Shown: positions 31,101-43,564, counted from the stretch's first letter. The stretch is 60,000 bases of DNA from Tubulanus polymorphus (GCF_964204645.1 NC_134026.1:12490450-12550449); one strand, 5' to 3'. The notes: generated by a model not told the origin, from the letters alone. A program made the numbers and translations.

Positions 31101-32984
31101 TCATCGTTTATATTAGCGAAGCTTGGTATACAAGCAAGCTGACAATAACAAGCCACTGAATTTTATCGGGTTAGGCTTTGTATAGCTCATTATCTATAGA
31201 AAGTCAGTGATTAAGTCCTAAGTAAATATTGCTCAATAAAGGAGAGTTCATTAGTCGATGAACAATGTATAAGCGATGACAGGCCTATGAGGCACCCGTA
31301 AATCAAAAATGTATTTCACGGATTTCGCGATGCGATAAATTATTGAAACTTTTAATTTGAAATATCTTTAAAAGACTATTTGAAATTTGAAATATTATTT
31401 TACCAGGGCGATGACTTTTAGTATTAGTTTAGTACTAATGAAGTATTTCAATCTTTGGATAAACGTCGGAAAAATGGCAAGGGGAAAATTGCCGCTAGAT
31501 AAATATTAGAATTTGCAAGTTTTGTAATAACTTTGAATTGTTTAATTTCACTGGACATTGGTGTATGCTGAATATCATGAATCACGAAACATATATCTCA
31601 TACAAACGTTGATTGTCTTTTTCATCTTCCTTCATTTCAATAACAATCAATCGATTTTTAAGTCAATTTAATTACCAGGATAGCGACTAAATGTGTTTGT
31701 GCTTTTAATCAATTAGTTTCCGAATCCGTGGTATGTCAATCAAAAAATAATTTTTTAAGTCGAGAAAAAGTAAGATGCATTCTATCAACTAATTTCATTG
31801 TAAAGACTATAATGCTTCGTATATGAATCAATACTAAAGCATTCATACCGCAGGCCACTTAATATTAAGGTCGATTGTGAGAGGTGTTTAAACATAATGG
31901 TCACATGAGTAATTAAATGGTTGTGTCATAAAGGGAGAATTCTGCCTAACACATATCATCCCGATATCCCGGAGTTCTGGGCTTAGAAACGCGTGTTTAG
32001 AATGAATTTTATCCGATATTTTTGTAATATAATGTTTTCTCTCTGAAAATTCCTGACGTTTTCTGGGTGCTAACGTTCAGTGGCTAGTACGCTGGATTGT
32101 ATTTTCCCTTATTTCATAGATCTACATGCGTATAAACTTGAACTGAACTGAATGGGAACTGAGTTCGGTTAGGAGTAAAAACCTCCTTATTTCTGAATTG
32201 TATATAAAGGAGTGAAGAAAGAAACAAACCCTCATACCGAATACACTTTTACGTATAAATGAGAATAATGCACACTTGGACAATGGCTAATTCGCGACGT
32301 TAAAGAAGAAATACGACTCGAATATTTTTATCATACGTGACGCGCGAATCTCCTATTAACGCTAGTAATGAGAGAAGAATCCACACGAATGAAATGTATC
32401 AGCTTCATAATGATCTTTAATCCTTGAATGACCATTCTTAGTTAACACAAAACACTTAATATAAATGAATTGTATCGATTACTATAGAATTTCCATTTTA
32501 AGAATGCATTTATCAAATTACGTCCATTGACTCTGAAAATGAACCTTAAAACCCGTAAATTAGCTAAACTCGTGCCAAATTAAGCTATTTGGATTTATCG
32601 CAACTGTCTCGTGAAAATTTGTAAGCAGTCCTTATATATTCCCTGTATAATCAAAACTTAATTTCTATGTTATGCACGCGTTTTAATTACGATTTCCCCT
32701 CAACATGTTTATCGTGAAGCGCCTGATTACAATCTGATTACAATTGATTGTCAACAAAGTTACAGCAATTCACTGTTAGATAAAGAAAATACTAAATCTA
32801 TTTTGTTTTCTAAAATGGTATGTATGTCTCATACCGTCTCATTACCTCGAACACTGTGTATCGTATCACTCGAAATTCATAGATCTACCTGGCTTTATTG
32901 GGTACTGTTTAAAAAATGAAACACAAATTAAACCCAAAACAATAAATACCTATCTTTCTAAAAATTCAGGTTATAGCGTTTAGT
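28161..32984. other. Interior of the large TIR element, no gene seen
   Basis: AT-rich sequence without convincing coding regions or transposase motifs. A minisatellite lies at 30103-30225. Confidence 0.5.
30103..30225. repeat. Minisatellite of about 15 bp units (CCTTGGCCATTTTTT)
   Basis: About eight imperfect copies. The overlapping Lys/Gly/Pro ORFs on the minus strand arise from the repeat and are not genes. Confidence 0.8.
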
Positions 32985-33290
32985 AGTGGGAGGAATATTC
33001 CTCCCTAAATCAATATACTTTGAATCTAAGACTAGGGTTCATTTTCCTTCAGTTGACATATGACAATATTTCGAATATCAGACCAGGTCCATTTTCCATC
33101 GTTTGACATAGGGAGGAACATTCCTCCCGAAGTCAATACTTTGAATATCAGACCTGAAGGTCAAATTCTCTTCGTTTGACCTTGGGAGGAATATTCCTCC
33201 CAAAGTCAATTGTTTGAATATCGGGCCCCTTGGTCAAGTTTCCATCGATTGACTTTGGGTGGAATATTCCTCCCAAGGTCAATTTTCACA
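32985..33290. repeat. Subterminal palindrome units, right side
   Basis: Units with GGGAGGAATATTCCTCCC or variants near 32988, 33111, 33184 and 33257, inverted relative to the left array. Confidence 0.75.
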
Positions 33291-33738
33291 ATAGCGGTCC
33301 TCTTAATTGGTGACACTCAAAGAACGCGCGGCTCAGATTTCTATTGTGCGCCTATCGCGCGCTGCGCGTGAATCACTTACGTAATCTTTTCTGTAAATGT
33401 GAAGACCTCGGGGCATTATGTTCTCTAAAGCCCGACATTATCCCACATTCCTGACTTTAATTGGTTGATTTTTCGGCACAGTCGACAAGTTTCAACAATT
33501 TTCAACTGTTCATTTATGAATAGTTGAGGACTTATGAACTAAAAATTAGTTAAATTTTCGATACATTTTGAGAAAGTCACAAAACATTTGAGACTGCGTT
33601 ATGTATGCAAAAAATTTGACATTTCAACTCCCTTCCCCCTGTATGCAAAAGCGGCCATTTTTTCATGTACGTTGAGCATTACAGTACGCAATTGAACTTA
33701 CCCCTCCCCTAATGCGTACGTAATAAATGAATGATCCC

Positions 33739-34498
33739 ACAAGACAGCCAGAATTGTTGTACAGTTATTTTTCTATTAATTCTCTGACTGATTACTATGT
33801 AAAAGTCTAATTTTTTAAGCTGAAAACTTGTGTAAGATGGTAGAAATATTTATTCTCAAGCGCTTAAAAAAAGACAATGATGTTTCTAAGTTGGCTTTGT
33901 TTTTTGTTCATTTAAAAGGAAACAATCATTAAAGACTTCTTTAAATCTGGACTATAGATTATTACAACATCCACGGGGATAGATACACATTTAATTTGTA
34001 TGTTCAATAGAAACTGGATTATTGTTGCAAAAGAAACTATTATCAAGGCAATGTAATTTTAAAGATTATGGAGGGAAAAATCCAAAAAAGGTTGGACTTT
34101 TGGTGGGAAATATTCCAAAAATGCTTGACTCTAACCATGGACGTATAAACAACTCTAGCTTATACGTCCATGCTATAACTCAAGTTGGCAAAATTGCACT
34201 GATCCGACCCAAAGTGTTCGACATAGGCATGATCTAATGTAATAGCACACAATCAGCGGTGTGAGATGAAAAATCATTGTAATGGTTGGATATTTACAGT
34301 GAGTAGAATAAGTTCAATTAAATTAATGGAAGAAAGCCTTTATGGGTTATTTGAGATGAAAAATCATTGTAATGGTTGGATATTTACAGTGAGTAGAATA
34401 AGTTCAATTAAATCAATGGAAGAAAAGTCTTTATGGGTTATTTGAGGAAGGGTGTACATTTTTATTCAAGAATCAATAGAGGAAGAATACATTCTACA
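33739..34498. other. Spacer between TIR element and Helitron, with a tandem repeat
   Basis: No gene is seen. A 90-bp unit beginning GAGATGAAAAATCATTGTAA is repeated twice in tandem (34263-34352 and 34353-34444) with only a few differences, next to the Helitron 3' side. GACGTATAAAC / GTTTATACGTC-like inverted bits occur near 34140. Confidence 0.6.
34263..34446. repeat. Two-copy 90-bp tandem repeat
   Basis: The copies at 34263 and 34353 differ at about three positions plus one indel. Confidence 0.9.
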
Positions 34499-36414
34499 TT
34501 AACGATCATATTCTGCAAGAACCATTTGATTAGCAGTAAACCTTGCAGGGGCTAAAGATTCCAGAGCCAGTCCATTGAAGGTGGTCAATCGACTAAGAGC
34601 GAGATATGCTTGACCTGGTTGGAAAATTTCTTTACCTAAAGACAGAACAGCATTACTGAGAGATAACCCCTGTACTTTATGTATTGTACTAGCCCAACAA
34701 GGGGTCAATGGAAATTGAGTGCGAATAATAGATCTACCACAGGAAATGAATTCTTGGTGATAAAATTCAATAGGTATAGCATTGTGTAAGTCTTTTCTTT
34801 GCAAAATTAGACCCACAGAGGGATCATCAAATTTAACGTGGATCTGTGCAATCGTAGATTGATGAGAAGTTTCTGAAGGAGAATCATATTGAAATCCCAC
34901 AACAGTTCCAATGGCATAATTAACTTATCCATAAGGAGTATTTATATTTCGCAGTAGCATGACACAAGTATCTATAGAAATTTGAAGTTGTTTTGGTAGC
35001 CCCCCAGCAAGTCTGTCATCCTTAGGTATGAGACTATGTGGTACCATCATGTGAGGTTGAGAGTCATATTCAGAAAATTCATGTTTGGCTTTAATAACAT
35101 GAGTTTGAGCTGTAAGTTGCATCTGTTGGTGCATATTAAAAGCAGCAACTTGTGAATTCAGGGGATATAAGTGTAAGCTTGAATAATAAGGTGCATGAAT
35201 GTATCGATGAGACGAGTTTTTAAGTAAAGCAAAATCTTCTTCAGTTGTGCGACCAACACGTACTCGATTGAGTAAAGAAGCATAAGTTAGATCCTGTAGC
35301 TGGCGAACATTTTGGGTAAGAAACGGTTGAAATAGAGGCCATAGTATTAAGTCGGTAAAGGCAAATTTTCCACGCACAGGGCGAAGTTGGAAGAAGTCTC
35401 CTATGAGTATAACATTAATACCTCCAAATAAGTCATTATCATTTTTAACAGCACATAAACGACGATGAACATAGGAAAGTGTTTTAGCGCTTACCATACT
35501 AACTTCATCTATTATTAATGTGTGGACATATCGATATCGAGAGTGGAGCATGCTTTGAATTCGAGGTGTAAGTTCTTCGAGTTGTAAGTGTATTGAGGTT
35601 CAAAACCATGCTGAACTGGTAAATGAAAAGCAGAATGTAAAGTTACCCCATTGATATTTCTAGCAGCTAAGCCAGTAGGAGCAGTAATTAATATGGGATC
35701 TTCTCCAGGATGCATAGGCTTTTCTAATCGTAGCCATTCTGCAATGCATTTAGTGAGATAAGTTTTTCCCACACCAGCTCCACCAGTTATGAATATCCGT
35801 AGAGGAGAGCTACTCATAGTAGAATTTGTTTGTGTGCGGTAATGCTGGAAAACTGCTTGCACCACATACATTTGATCAGGAGTTAAAGAATTGAGACATG
35901 TTTCAAGGTTAAAATCAGTAGCCATAGGCATTTTCAAGGTATGCCACTGTATATCATCATTGTTAGGAAGGGATAAACTTGAATTGTGATTGCTAATGTT
36001 AGTATGAGTGTAGTTTGAGGGTAATAGATTAGTTTTATTATGTAGAATATCAAGAGTTGGGGCGGAAAGTATTGCAATTTCGTATGCATTGAGATTGATA
36101 TGTCTAATTGCATGCTGAATATCTTCAGCAAAATGTTCATAACTTAGTAATGTTGTGTCCAATTGATTGCTATAATGAATAAATGCATCTTGAGCATTTT
36201 CAAAACCTTTGAAAAGAGATATTTCATCTCGGTGAGGCATGTGTAGCATAGTGAGGCTGTAGTAGTAGTCATTTTGAAATCTTAAACAGTGAGGTGTTCT
36301 AATGACAGCTTGGAAACTTCTTTTTCGGATAACTTTCTTACAGTAGACTTTTAAGAGATGATATCTTGGTAGCCGCCTTTTAAAAAGTTCAGATATTTTG
36401 AGAGGACAAAGCAC
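34499..36414 (-). pseudogene. Helitron PIF1-type helicase
   Basis: Walker A FITGGAGVGKTYLT near 35780, Walker B LIIDEVSMVSAKTL near 35490, motif ILIGDFFQLRPVRG near 35385, and motif VI region STIHKVQGLSLSNAVL near 34660 with AYLALSRLT near 34600. It reads in three frames with breaks near 35540, 34910 and 36420. Superfamily 1 helicase that unwinds DNA during Helitron movement. Confidence 0.9.
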
Positions 36415-36506
36415 AAACCAGCTAGAAAATGATAAGAGAATAGGATTCTAGTTCAGTGGGACGAGCGTGGTAATACTCAACCATACCGGGGATGAAAGGG
36501 CAGGTT

Positions 36507-37842
36507 TCAATAATTGATGTTCGAGAAGATGTAGGTTTTCCAACGTTTATGCGGAGGTAAAGTATTGATGTATACAGTTGCACGTGATGAATCAATGAGT
36601 TGTAATTGACCTATGCGATAAGCAGCCTCTTGTGCACTAAGGCGTCTGGATTTGAGTACACAGAAACCAATTTTCAATTGACGCTGTCGGGTTGTTATGT
36701 CAGGGGTGTTAGCTAGCTCTTGAATAACATTGGAGAGTGCTGTTTTCAATGCCTGGGGTTCTGATTTGCACAAGTAAGCACAAACATAGTACGCAGCTGT
36801 AAGGGCATTATTGCCTTTTATCTGGATGTCCAAGTTAGCTTGCCATAAACGCAAAATGGCAAAAGTATATGCATTTACGAATTCATCCCCTTCATTTCTA
36901 GCAGGTTCATAAAACTGACATTTATTACAAGAATTGAGGTCAACATGTGAAATGAGTTTTGTTTGAAGACACAATCGTTTTGGGAATCCATACCTGCATT
37001 GTTTACCTCGTTTATTGCACTTATGTGAATGAGAATGTTTTTTGCACTTATGTGAATGAGAATGTTTTTGTAATGATGTTACTAAATTCTGAAGTTTAGG
37101 ATCAGAGTCAGCAGGTATTTGAGTTGATATGATAGAATTGACGAAAGAGACGATGTCGTCATAAGAATAAGTTTGAAAATTAGGTGGATTCTTTAACCAG
37201 AAGAATATATGTAGATGACTAGATCCCCGCATTTGAAATTCAGTGCGAGCAAAATAATCAGCTATGTCTCCCAGAGGTTTCAATGGTTCTTTCAAAATGT
37301 GGTTGAGTAAAGCTTTCCAACGGCGTTCAAAGTGTAAAGCTGTTATGAGAGTGTTTTGCCGAACCAGATTTGGCTGAGAGAGATCTTTTATGTGGGAAAT
37401 ATTATTTTCCATGTTATTAAGGTTAGCTATAAGGAAATCATATAGCTCAGGCCAATGGTGATCATTAGCAGACAAGGTTACAAACAATGTTGGTGGGCCT
37501 AGGCATTTCATCATTGCTAGTAGATTGTATAGCGAACTTCTGAAATAGGCTGCAGTTCCTCGAATAGTTTTTGTGAACATGTATGTATTACTTATCTCAG
37601 CGCTTGAAAGAATGATTAGCATTATTATGATCAGTAGGTTGTTTAGGCTTCATCCGCGCATAAACACTAACTGTGTTAAAAAGAAGAGATTTTTCATAAG
37701 TATTGACCGCATTGAAAATGTAGGAAATGTCCTGACGCCAACGAGGGTCAATATTGTATAGTCGCTGGTGGTAGTACTTCAATATACTAAGAGGTTGACT
37801 ACGTACTGTGGATATACCATTTTTACATCTGGGAATAGCCAT
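36507..37842 (-). pseudogene. Helitron Rep (HUH) domain
   Basis: RGTAAYFRSSLYNLLAMMKC and GPPTLFVTLSANDHHWPEL (near 37480-37560) are the Helitron_like_N block. RGSSHLHIFFWL (near 37210) is the HUH metal site. YYVCAYLCKSEP (near 36760-36790) carries the catalytic tyrosines. A direct repeat of HSHSHKCNK (37022-37075) is a 27-bp duplication within a basic His/Cys cluster. Upstream, 37597-37842 has another frame. Rep would nick and rejoin single strands in rolling-circle transposition. Confidence 0.85.
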
Positions 37843-37973
37843 GGGAAAGCCATTTCTTCTCCAAAGGGGATAGTTTCAATATCCGTGGGTTTTGATAGAC
37901 GTGGCAGTTGTATGGCAGTTAAATTTGTGGGATAGTGCAATTGGTAGATATAGAACTATAATGGAGAAATTCA

Positions 37974-38640
37974 TCAATGTTTACAGCCGTAGGGGGCCGT
38001 TGTTGTAGTAGGAAAACATGGAGTCAAATCATACGCAGCTGTTCGGTAGACATCAAGGAGGTAACGTTTTAGTTCAGCAAGAGATTTGAAAGTTAAAATG
38101 ACAGCATTTCCAGTTGGATCAAAATGCCCTGATTGATTGCGGCAGTGGGAGTCTAGAGTGCAGTATGGGCCATCATTATTGTAAATGAGTAGAATTGTCA
38201 CACCTGATGCAGTGAATAAATTGAAATGGGATAATGAAAAAGCTGCAGGTAGTGAAGATGACAAAGAAGAAGACAATGCTTCATTATCATCCTGCTGTCC
38301 AACAGTACCATAAAACGAATCAAAAGAATAAGATATCTGAATGTCACAATCATTGTTTGATAGTTGAGCAGAAGATCCATTGATGGATAATGTTACCATA
38401 GTTGGTTAGTCAATATGAGCCAGGTAGTCAAATCTGGGACTTTCAAGGCCCACATATTGCAGAATATCGCCATAAAAATATGTTCCATTTCTTGTAATAG
38501 TGTTCAAATGATCAGATGTCCAACTATTCAAATCATGAGGGTACTGTGCGTTAAATAATGTAAACAATATTCCGAGTAGGCAGATGGCAGTACATTGACG
38601 TCCACGTAAACTTATTGGAAAGCTACTGTCACCTTGGTTA
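37974..38640 (-). pseudogene. Helitron N-terminal cysteine-protease-like domain
   Basis: A candidate catalytic Cys lies in a LRGRQCTAI motif near 38595. A candidate His lies in a TLDSHCRNQSG motif near 38130, followed by AVILTFKSLAELKRYL. The spacing and motifs resemble papain-fold deubiquitinase-like proteases (OTU or herpes tegument USP type) known at the front of some Helitron proteins. One in-frame stop lies near 38408, just before the ATG at 38399. Such a domain might protect the Rep protein from degradation; that is inference. Confidence 0.55.
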
Positions 38641-39034
38641 ATACTTCCATGTTCCAGTCACCGATTTAAAACCAAAGGCTTGATTTCGCTTACGGTTTAA
38701 CATTTTGTTATAAGATCGAAATTGAATAGTGAGGCCTAATCGTGTAAAAATACCTTTCTTTCTCAGATCGTGTCGATAGAGTACGAGTTCTAATCTTCGC
38801 GAACGATCTCCCACGCGCGCACGAGGTCTTCAGAACGAAACTAACTTCCGCTTCCGGGTGGATCCAGAGTTGATTAGGCCAACGGACCTGGTGTTTTGTT
38901 GCCTGGACCGCATTCCGCTCAAGCGAATACGACGACGAAAAGTTCTATCAAAATGATATATTATTTCTTTTCTTTTCTACTTTGAAATTAGAATTACTTC
39001 TTCGAAATTAGAATTACTTCTAGTATTTAGAAGT
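38641..39034. other. Spacer before element B, no gene
   Basis: Mixed composition, CpG-containing near 38770-38900. GAAATTAGAATTACTTC is repeated at about 38984 and 39005, just before the viral sequence begins. Confidence 0.5.
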
Positions 39035-39832
39035 CAGAATTGCTAGAAAAAGGATTATTTGATTTAACTGATGATGAATTAGAAACATTTCCTGAACAAG
39101 CACGTTGAGAAATTAAAGGTATGCAAGAATCAGCTGGTGAAATTGCTAATATTAAGATGAGATTTTCTAAAATAACCATGTTAGAAAAAGAATTAACTAA
39201 TGCATATGAAGGATTAAAACAATAAGAATTAGATAAAAATCTTCAAGTAATAGAGGAAGCTGATTATGAAAGCAGAAAGTTAGCTTTAGAACAAAAAAAT
39301 AGATGATTTAAAACATAACAAAGAATTTCAGGAAAAAGAAAGAGATATATTATTAAAATCATTTGACCTTAATCATATTAAAAAATTAAAAGTTATTTTT
39401 AAAGATTTGTTGATTAAACCAAATTCTGAAATATCACTAACAGATAGAATAAAATTATTATTTAAATTAGAAGGAATAACAATTCTTTCAATTCTAACAG
39501 CTGTAACTATGGTATTTACAACAATAGGTTTAGCAATATCAAATTCATTAAAATCTACTCCTACTCCCAATAAACCGGATAAACCACCGACTGATAATAA
39601 TTCTATACAGGATAAAGTTAAGGATGGTTTAAGAAAATTAGCAAAATATTTATGAGAACTATCTAAAAAATCTGCTGCAGCATTACCCGGAGTTATTGCA
39701 TCAATTGTTGGTTTTATATTGAAATCTGCAGGAAGTATTATTAACTTTGCTGCTGAACATATAATTTTATTTTTAAATACAGTTGTAAGTGCTATAATTT
39801 TTGGGTTAGTGAATATGATAAAAAATAAATGA
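39035..39832 (+). pseudogene. Coiled-coil/membrane protein, C-terminal remnant
   Basis: Matches 4271-5067 of element A. It has stops at about 39105, 39221 and 39652 and a frameshift near 39300 (an A-run). The TPTPNKPDKPP linker and the C-terminal hydrophobic segment are recognisable (39570-39830). The truncated left edge marks the deletion point of element B. Confidence 0.85.
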
Positions 39833-39852
39833 TTAGTTTTTTTGTTAAATAA

Positions 39853-41095
39853 ATGAATGGGAGTTATATAAATCCTTATAAGAATCATATAATATTTAAT
39901 GCTATTAAAGTAGAAAGATCACATCATATAATTACTCATAATCCTTCTAATATTAATCCTGATGAAACTTTATATGTTAGAATCCCTAGATCAACACAAA
40001 ATACTTTTTATGTTCCAAATAGTATTTATTTATCAGCTGATATAAAAGTAACCGGTAGTAATAATAATTATGTTGTCGATAATAATGGAAGATATTTGAT
40101 TAAAACATTAACTATAAAGATTGATCTAGAAACAGTTTTCTCATTAGATGATTATAATTTATTTATGCATTATAAAGATTTATGGTTAACAAAAGAAAAT
40201 AGAAATAATATAATATTTCAAGGCATCCAATCAGAAAACTAAAATAAATTAAGATCAGAAGCTAATAATGCAGTAGTAACTAATGCTACAGATAATATGA
40301 TCAAAAAGATTTATGGAAGCAAATATAAAATTCCATTAGATTTTGAATTGATAAATAATAATGCACCTTTGTATAAATACGCAATTCAAGAAGATGTTAT
40401 ATTCGAAATAACATTTGCTCCTGTTAATGAAATTTTATTATCTAGCGATGTTAAAGATATGGGTTATAAATTATCGAATATATGTTTAGAATATGATACA
40501 GTAACTGATGAAAATATTGCTAACACAATTCAAACTCAATACAAGGATTTTCATTATCATATGATTATATTGATAAATTTAAAACTGTAATTATTAATGC
40601 AAATGATGAAATAATTAATGAGAATATTAACTTCCCAAGAAGATCTATTAAAGGTATATTAATATTTTTTACTATTGCAACATATACTAATGGCTCAATA
40701 CAGGTTGATAAGTATTGTAATCCTGAAATAACAAAAGTAGAAATAACTATCGAAGGAATAGCAAATAAGATATCTTGCCAAGGAATGAGAATGATAGATC
40801 AGTGGCCAGAAATTAGAAAACATTTTATGAATGAAAAAGTAAAATCATCTGAAAATTGTAATATTAATCAAATTGATTATTATACCGGTAATAAATATGC
40901 ATTATGGTTAGATTTTAGAACAACAGAGGATAATTTATTACATGGTTCTGGAAAAAAAACTACAGAACACTAAAGATGGGATACAATTATTCATGACAAA
41001 AAAAAGGAAGCTTAAATTTCAAAATGCACATTTATATTATATCTGACGCACAATTAAATATTGTAAATAATCAATTAAATAGTGTTATGTATTAG
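39853..41095 (+). pseudogene. Major capsid protein, broken copy
   Basis: Starts in GTTAAATAAATG like A. Stop at 40240-40242 (TAA where A has CAA), a 4-bp deletion near 40545 shifting the frame, and a second frameshift near 40958. The A nonsense site is intact here, so the two copies were inactivated separately. YNLFMHYKDLW, IPLDFELINNNAP and the C-terminal LHGSG blocks are present. Identity to A is high throughout. Confidence 0.85.
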
Positions 41096-41127
41096 AATTT
41101 TACTTTTAATCAAAAAATTTATAATAA

Positions 41128-42306
41128 ATGGAAGGAGGAATATATGAAATACAAAGTCCAAGTGAAATGATACCAGATATATATTATATAATACCTTATG
41201 ATGAATACAGTAAGTATTTTGGAGAATACTTCTATTAATTCAAATATAGAATAAGTAAAATTGATAATAATATTGAAACAAAAATAGAAGATAATATTGA
41301 ATCTAAAACAGATAATAATATTGAAACAAAAATAAAAGATAATAATATTGAATCTAAAATAGAAGATAATGTTATACCTTCTACATCGAATGATGATACG
41401 ATTGAACCTGATATCAAAACCAAAAAGACAAATGAAAAATATTGTGACGTATGTAAACAGTATAAAAGTTATAAGAATTGGGCAACTCATCTTAATTCAC
41501 TCAAGCATAAGAAAAATAAGAATAAGACTATCAATGAATTGAATAATAATAGTGAAATTGATAATGATAATGTTAAAGAAGATAAATATTGTGAAGAATG
41601 TGATAAATATATCAGTCGTAGTAATTTTTCAAAGCATAAATTAACTCAAATACATTTGCATAATGTAGAAAGAAATATATGTGAAAAGTGTAATGTTGTT
41701 GTATTACCTAAAGATAAAATTAAACATGATATTTCTATTGAACATACAATAAAATCTATTGATTCAAAACGCCTTCCAACATAGAGTTCCAACTGTATTT
41801 TTTGATATCGAAAATAATAATCATAGGAAATTATATAGATCAATTTTTATCGATTATGTAAGAAATAATCCAAAACAAGTATTATCAGATCTAAAAACTC
41901 GTCGGACATATATAAAAACATTTCCAGGTGATTATTCAGGTATACATTATTTCATAAAATTTAAAAATACAGATTTTTTAACAGACTTGAAAAAAGTTGC
42001 TGCTAATGATAATTATGATAATAAAAGTGATAACTTTGATGAAATAATTCAATATTACAGTTATGAAGATTTTTTACAGGATGTTATAAATGAAATAAGA
42101 AATGATGTAAAAAATAAATATAAAAATATAAGTGAAGACAAATTGAACCAATATATTTATTAACTTATGAATTGGATGCTAAGAATTTGAGTGCTGTTGA
42201 TGGTTATCATACTAAACTATTAGGTGAAGTTGAAGGTAATAGAAAATCACAAGAATTAAAAGATGCGCGGCTCAAATTGTTTTTAGAATTAGAATCAGAA
42301 AAGTAA
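41128..42306 (+). pseudogene. Zinc-finger protein with repeats, broken copy
   Basis: The start (TAATAAATGGAAGGAGG) and position match A 6388-7209, but the rest differs strongly. A stop follows near 41236. Then come repeats of an (NN)IETKIEDN type (41250-41370) and three or four C2H2-like fingers: CDVCKQYK...H...H, CEECDKYISRSNFSKH and CEKCNVVVLPKDKIKH. A frameshift near 41760 leads into a last part 41759-42163, then more to 42306. It does not contain the GAVWHPHG insert. The A and B versions look like different alleles at one locus. Confidence 0.7.
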
Positions 42307-42963
42307 TTTAAAATATGAATATAATACCCTTGTGTCTTTATTGTCTTTAGTACTTTTAGTACTTTTAGTACATAAAGAATAAATCTTTATATTATAAGTA
42401 GTGAATAAAATCATTTTTAAAACTACTAAACTACTAAAGATAATAAAGACATAAATATATATAATTACTGTTTCAATAATAATATTTATTTATCACACAT
42501 ATTTATTATATATTACTGTTTCAATAATGATAAATATCATAGATTTATCATATATAAAAATTATTTATATATTTATTTTTCTAAGTACTAATAAAATAAA
42601 GATTTATTCTTTATGTACTAAAAGTACTATTAAGATAATAAAGACATAACAAATACACATAGATGTATTATATATATTTGATTCAGTAATAAATATCGTA
42701 GATTTATTTATTATTTATCTCACAGATTTATTATATATATTTGATTCAATAATGATAAATCTATGTGTGTTTGTTATGTCTCTATTGTCTTTATTGTCTT
42801 TAGTAGTTTAGTAGTTTTTAAAAATAATTTTATTTTTAAAGTATTGATAAAATAAAGATTTATTCTTTATGTACTAAAAGTACTAAAAGTACTAAAGATA
42901 ATAAAGACATAAGGAGGTATTAATTTGAAATAGTTTAAATTATTCTAATTTTATTTTATAAAT
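42307..42963. repeat. Convergent intergenic region with repeated inverted segments
   Basis: ATAAAGATTTATTCTTTATG with TACTAAAAGTACT occurs at about 42595 and 42850, and inverted at about 42340-42395. TGTCTTTATTGTCTTTAGTA occurs near 42780, with its inverse near 42440. Short TATTATATATATTTGATTC repeats lie between. The segments can form large hairpins. Different in sequence from A at the same site. Confidence 0.8.
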
Positions 42964-43003
42964 TTATATTCATAGGGAAATTGAAGCCTCAGAAGTAATT
43001 TTG

Positions 43004-43564
43004 CTAACCTTTACTAATCTTTAATTTATTCATATATTCATCATGTAATTCAGTAGGTATAATTTGATTTTCTTCCAATGATTGTTGCATAGATTTTCTA
43101 TCTTTGTTATAAAATAAAACTAGAAATCTTATATTCTCCCTAAAGTCTTTAACAATTGAATTATATTTTTGATTTAAAACCCATGTTGTTATCCCAAAAT
43201 GTCTCCCAGAGAAAGCTAGATAACATAACTCACTTTCTCTTACTTTTGAATCATGTAAATTTGCACAATCATCTATAATGAATAATGTATTTGATCCTTT
43301 ATAAATATCAATTGCTATTTTAATACAATTATCTAAATTTTCTTTTACTGTTTTAGGATCTAATATAATAAACTTTTTTATCTTAACTATATCTCTATTA
43401 TATGTTTTATTCATTTCATAAGTAGGACAAAATAATATTATATTAACAAAATGATTCTTATAATTAGTTTCTAACAAGTCTAATATGAAATATGTTTTAC
43501 CACAGTTGGTTACCCCAGTAACTAACATATTATGCGGTTCAAATATAAATAAATCTTTATTCAT
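43004..43564 (-). CDS. A32/FtsK-type DNA packaging ATPase, 186 aa
   Basis: Start ATG in GAATAAATG. Walker A at residues 17-24 (GVTNCGKT) and Walker B at about 94-99 (LFIIDD) are followed by a CANLHDSKVRE stretch and a GRHFGITTWVLNQ motif, as in poxvirus A32-like and Polinton ATPases. The last 20 or so residues seen in A are lost to a frame change near 43010, but the motor core is open. In a virion cycle it would pump DNA into the capsid. The integrase gene remnant lies just upstream. Confidence 0.88.
   Translation of the reverse strand: MNKDLFIFEPHNMLVTGVTNCGKTYFILDLLETNYKNHFVNIILFCPTYEMNKTYNRDIVKIKKFIILDPKTVKENLDNCIKIAIDIYKGSNTLFIIDDCANLHDSKVRESELCYLAFSGRHFGITTWVLNQKYNSIVKDFRENIRFLVLFYNKDRKSMQQSLEENQIIPTELHDEYMNKLKISKG

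Larger units (their letters stand above)
26616..33738. mobile_element. Large TIR element, 7.1 kb, with palindromic subterminal repeats
   Basis: GGGATCATTCATTTATTA at 26616 has its inverted copy ending at 33738. Further inward, 26641-27080 and 32985-33600 are inverted copies of each other over several hundred bp, with about 100 bp extra on the right (33603-33720). The inverted regions contain tandem units built on the perfect palindrome GGGAGGAATATTCCTCCC. The interior shows no transposase; it holds MITEs and a minisatellite. A target duplication could not be recognised. Probably a non-autonomous DNA transposon or foldback element. Confidence 0.75.
34499..38640 (-). mobile_element. Helitron remnant: cysteine protease-like, Rep and PIF1 helicase domains
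   Basis: On the minus strand, in order: a cysteine-protease-like N-terminal part (38640-37974), a Helitron replication-initiator domain (37842-36507), and a PIF1-type helicase (36414-34499). This order fits Helitron proteins of animals. Multiple stops and frameshifts break the frame. The exact TC and CTRR ends were not found. Confidence 0.85.

Noticed and set aside
41119-41490. Minus-strand Phe/Ile-rich ORF opposite the B zinc-finger gene
   Set aside because: Antisense shadow of Asn/Ile/Glu/Lys repeats.
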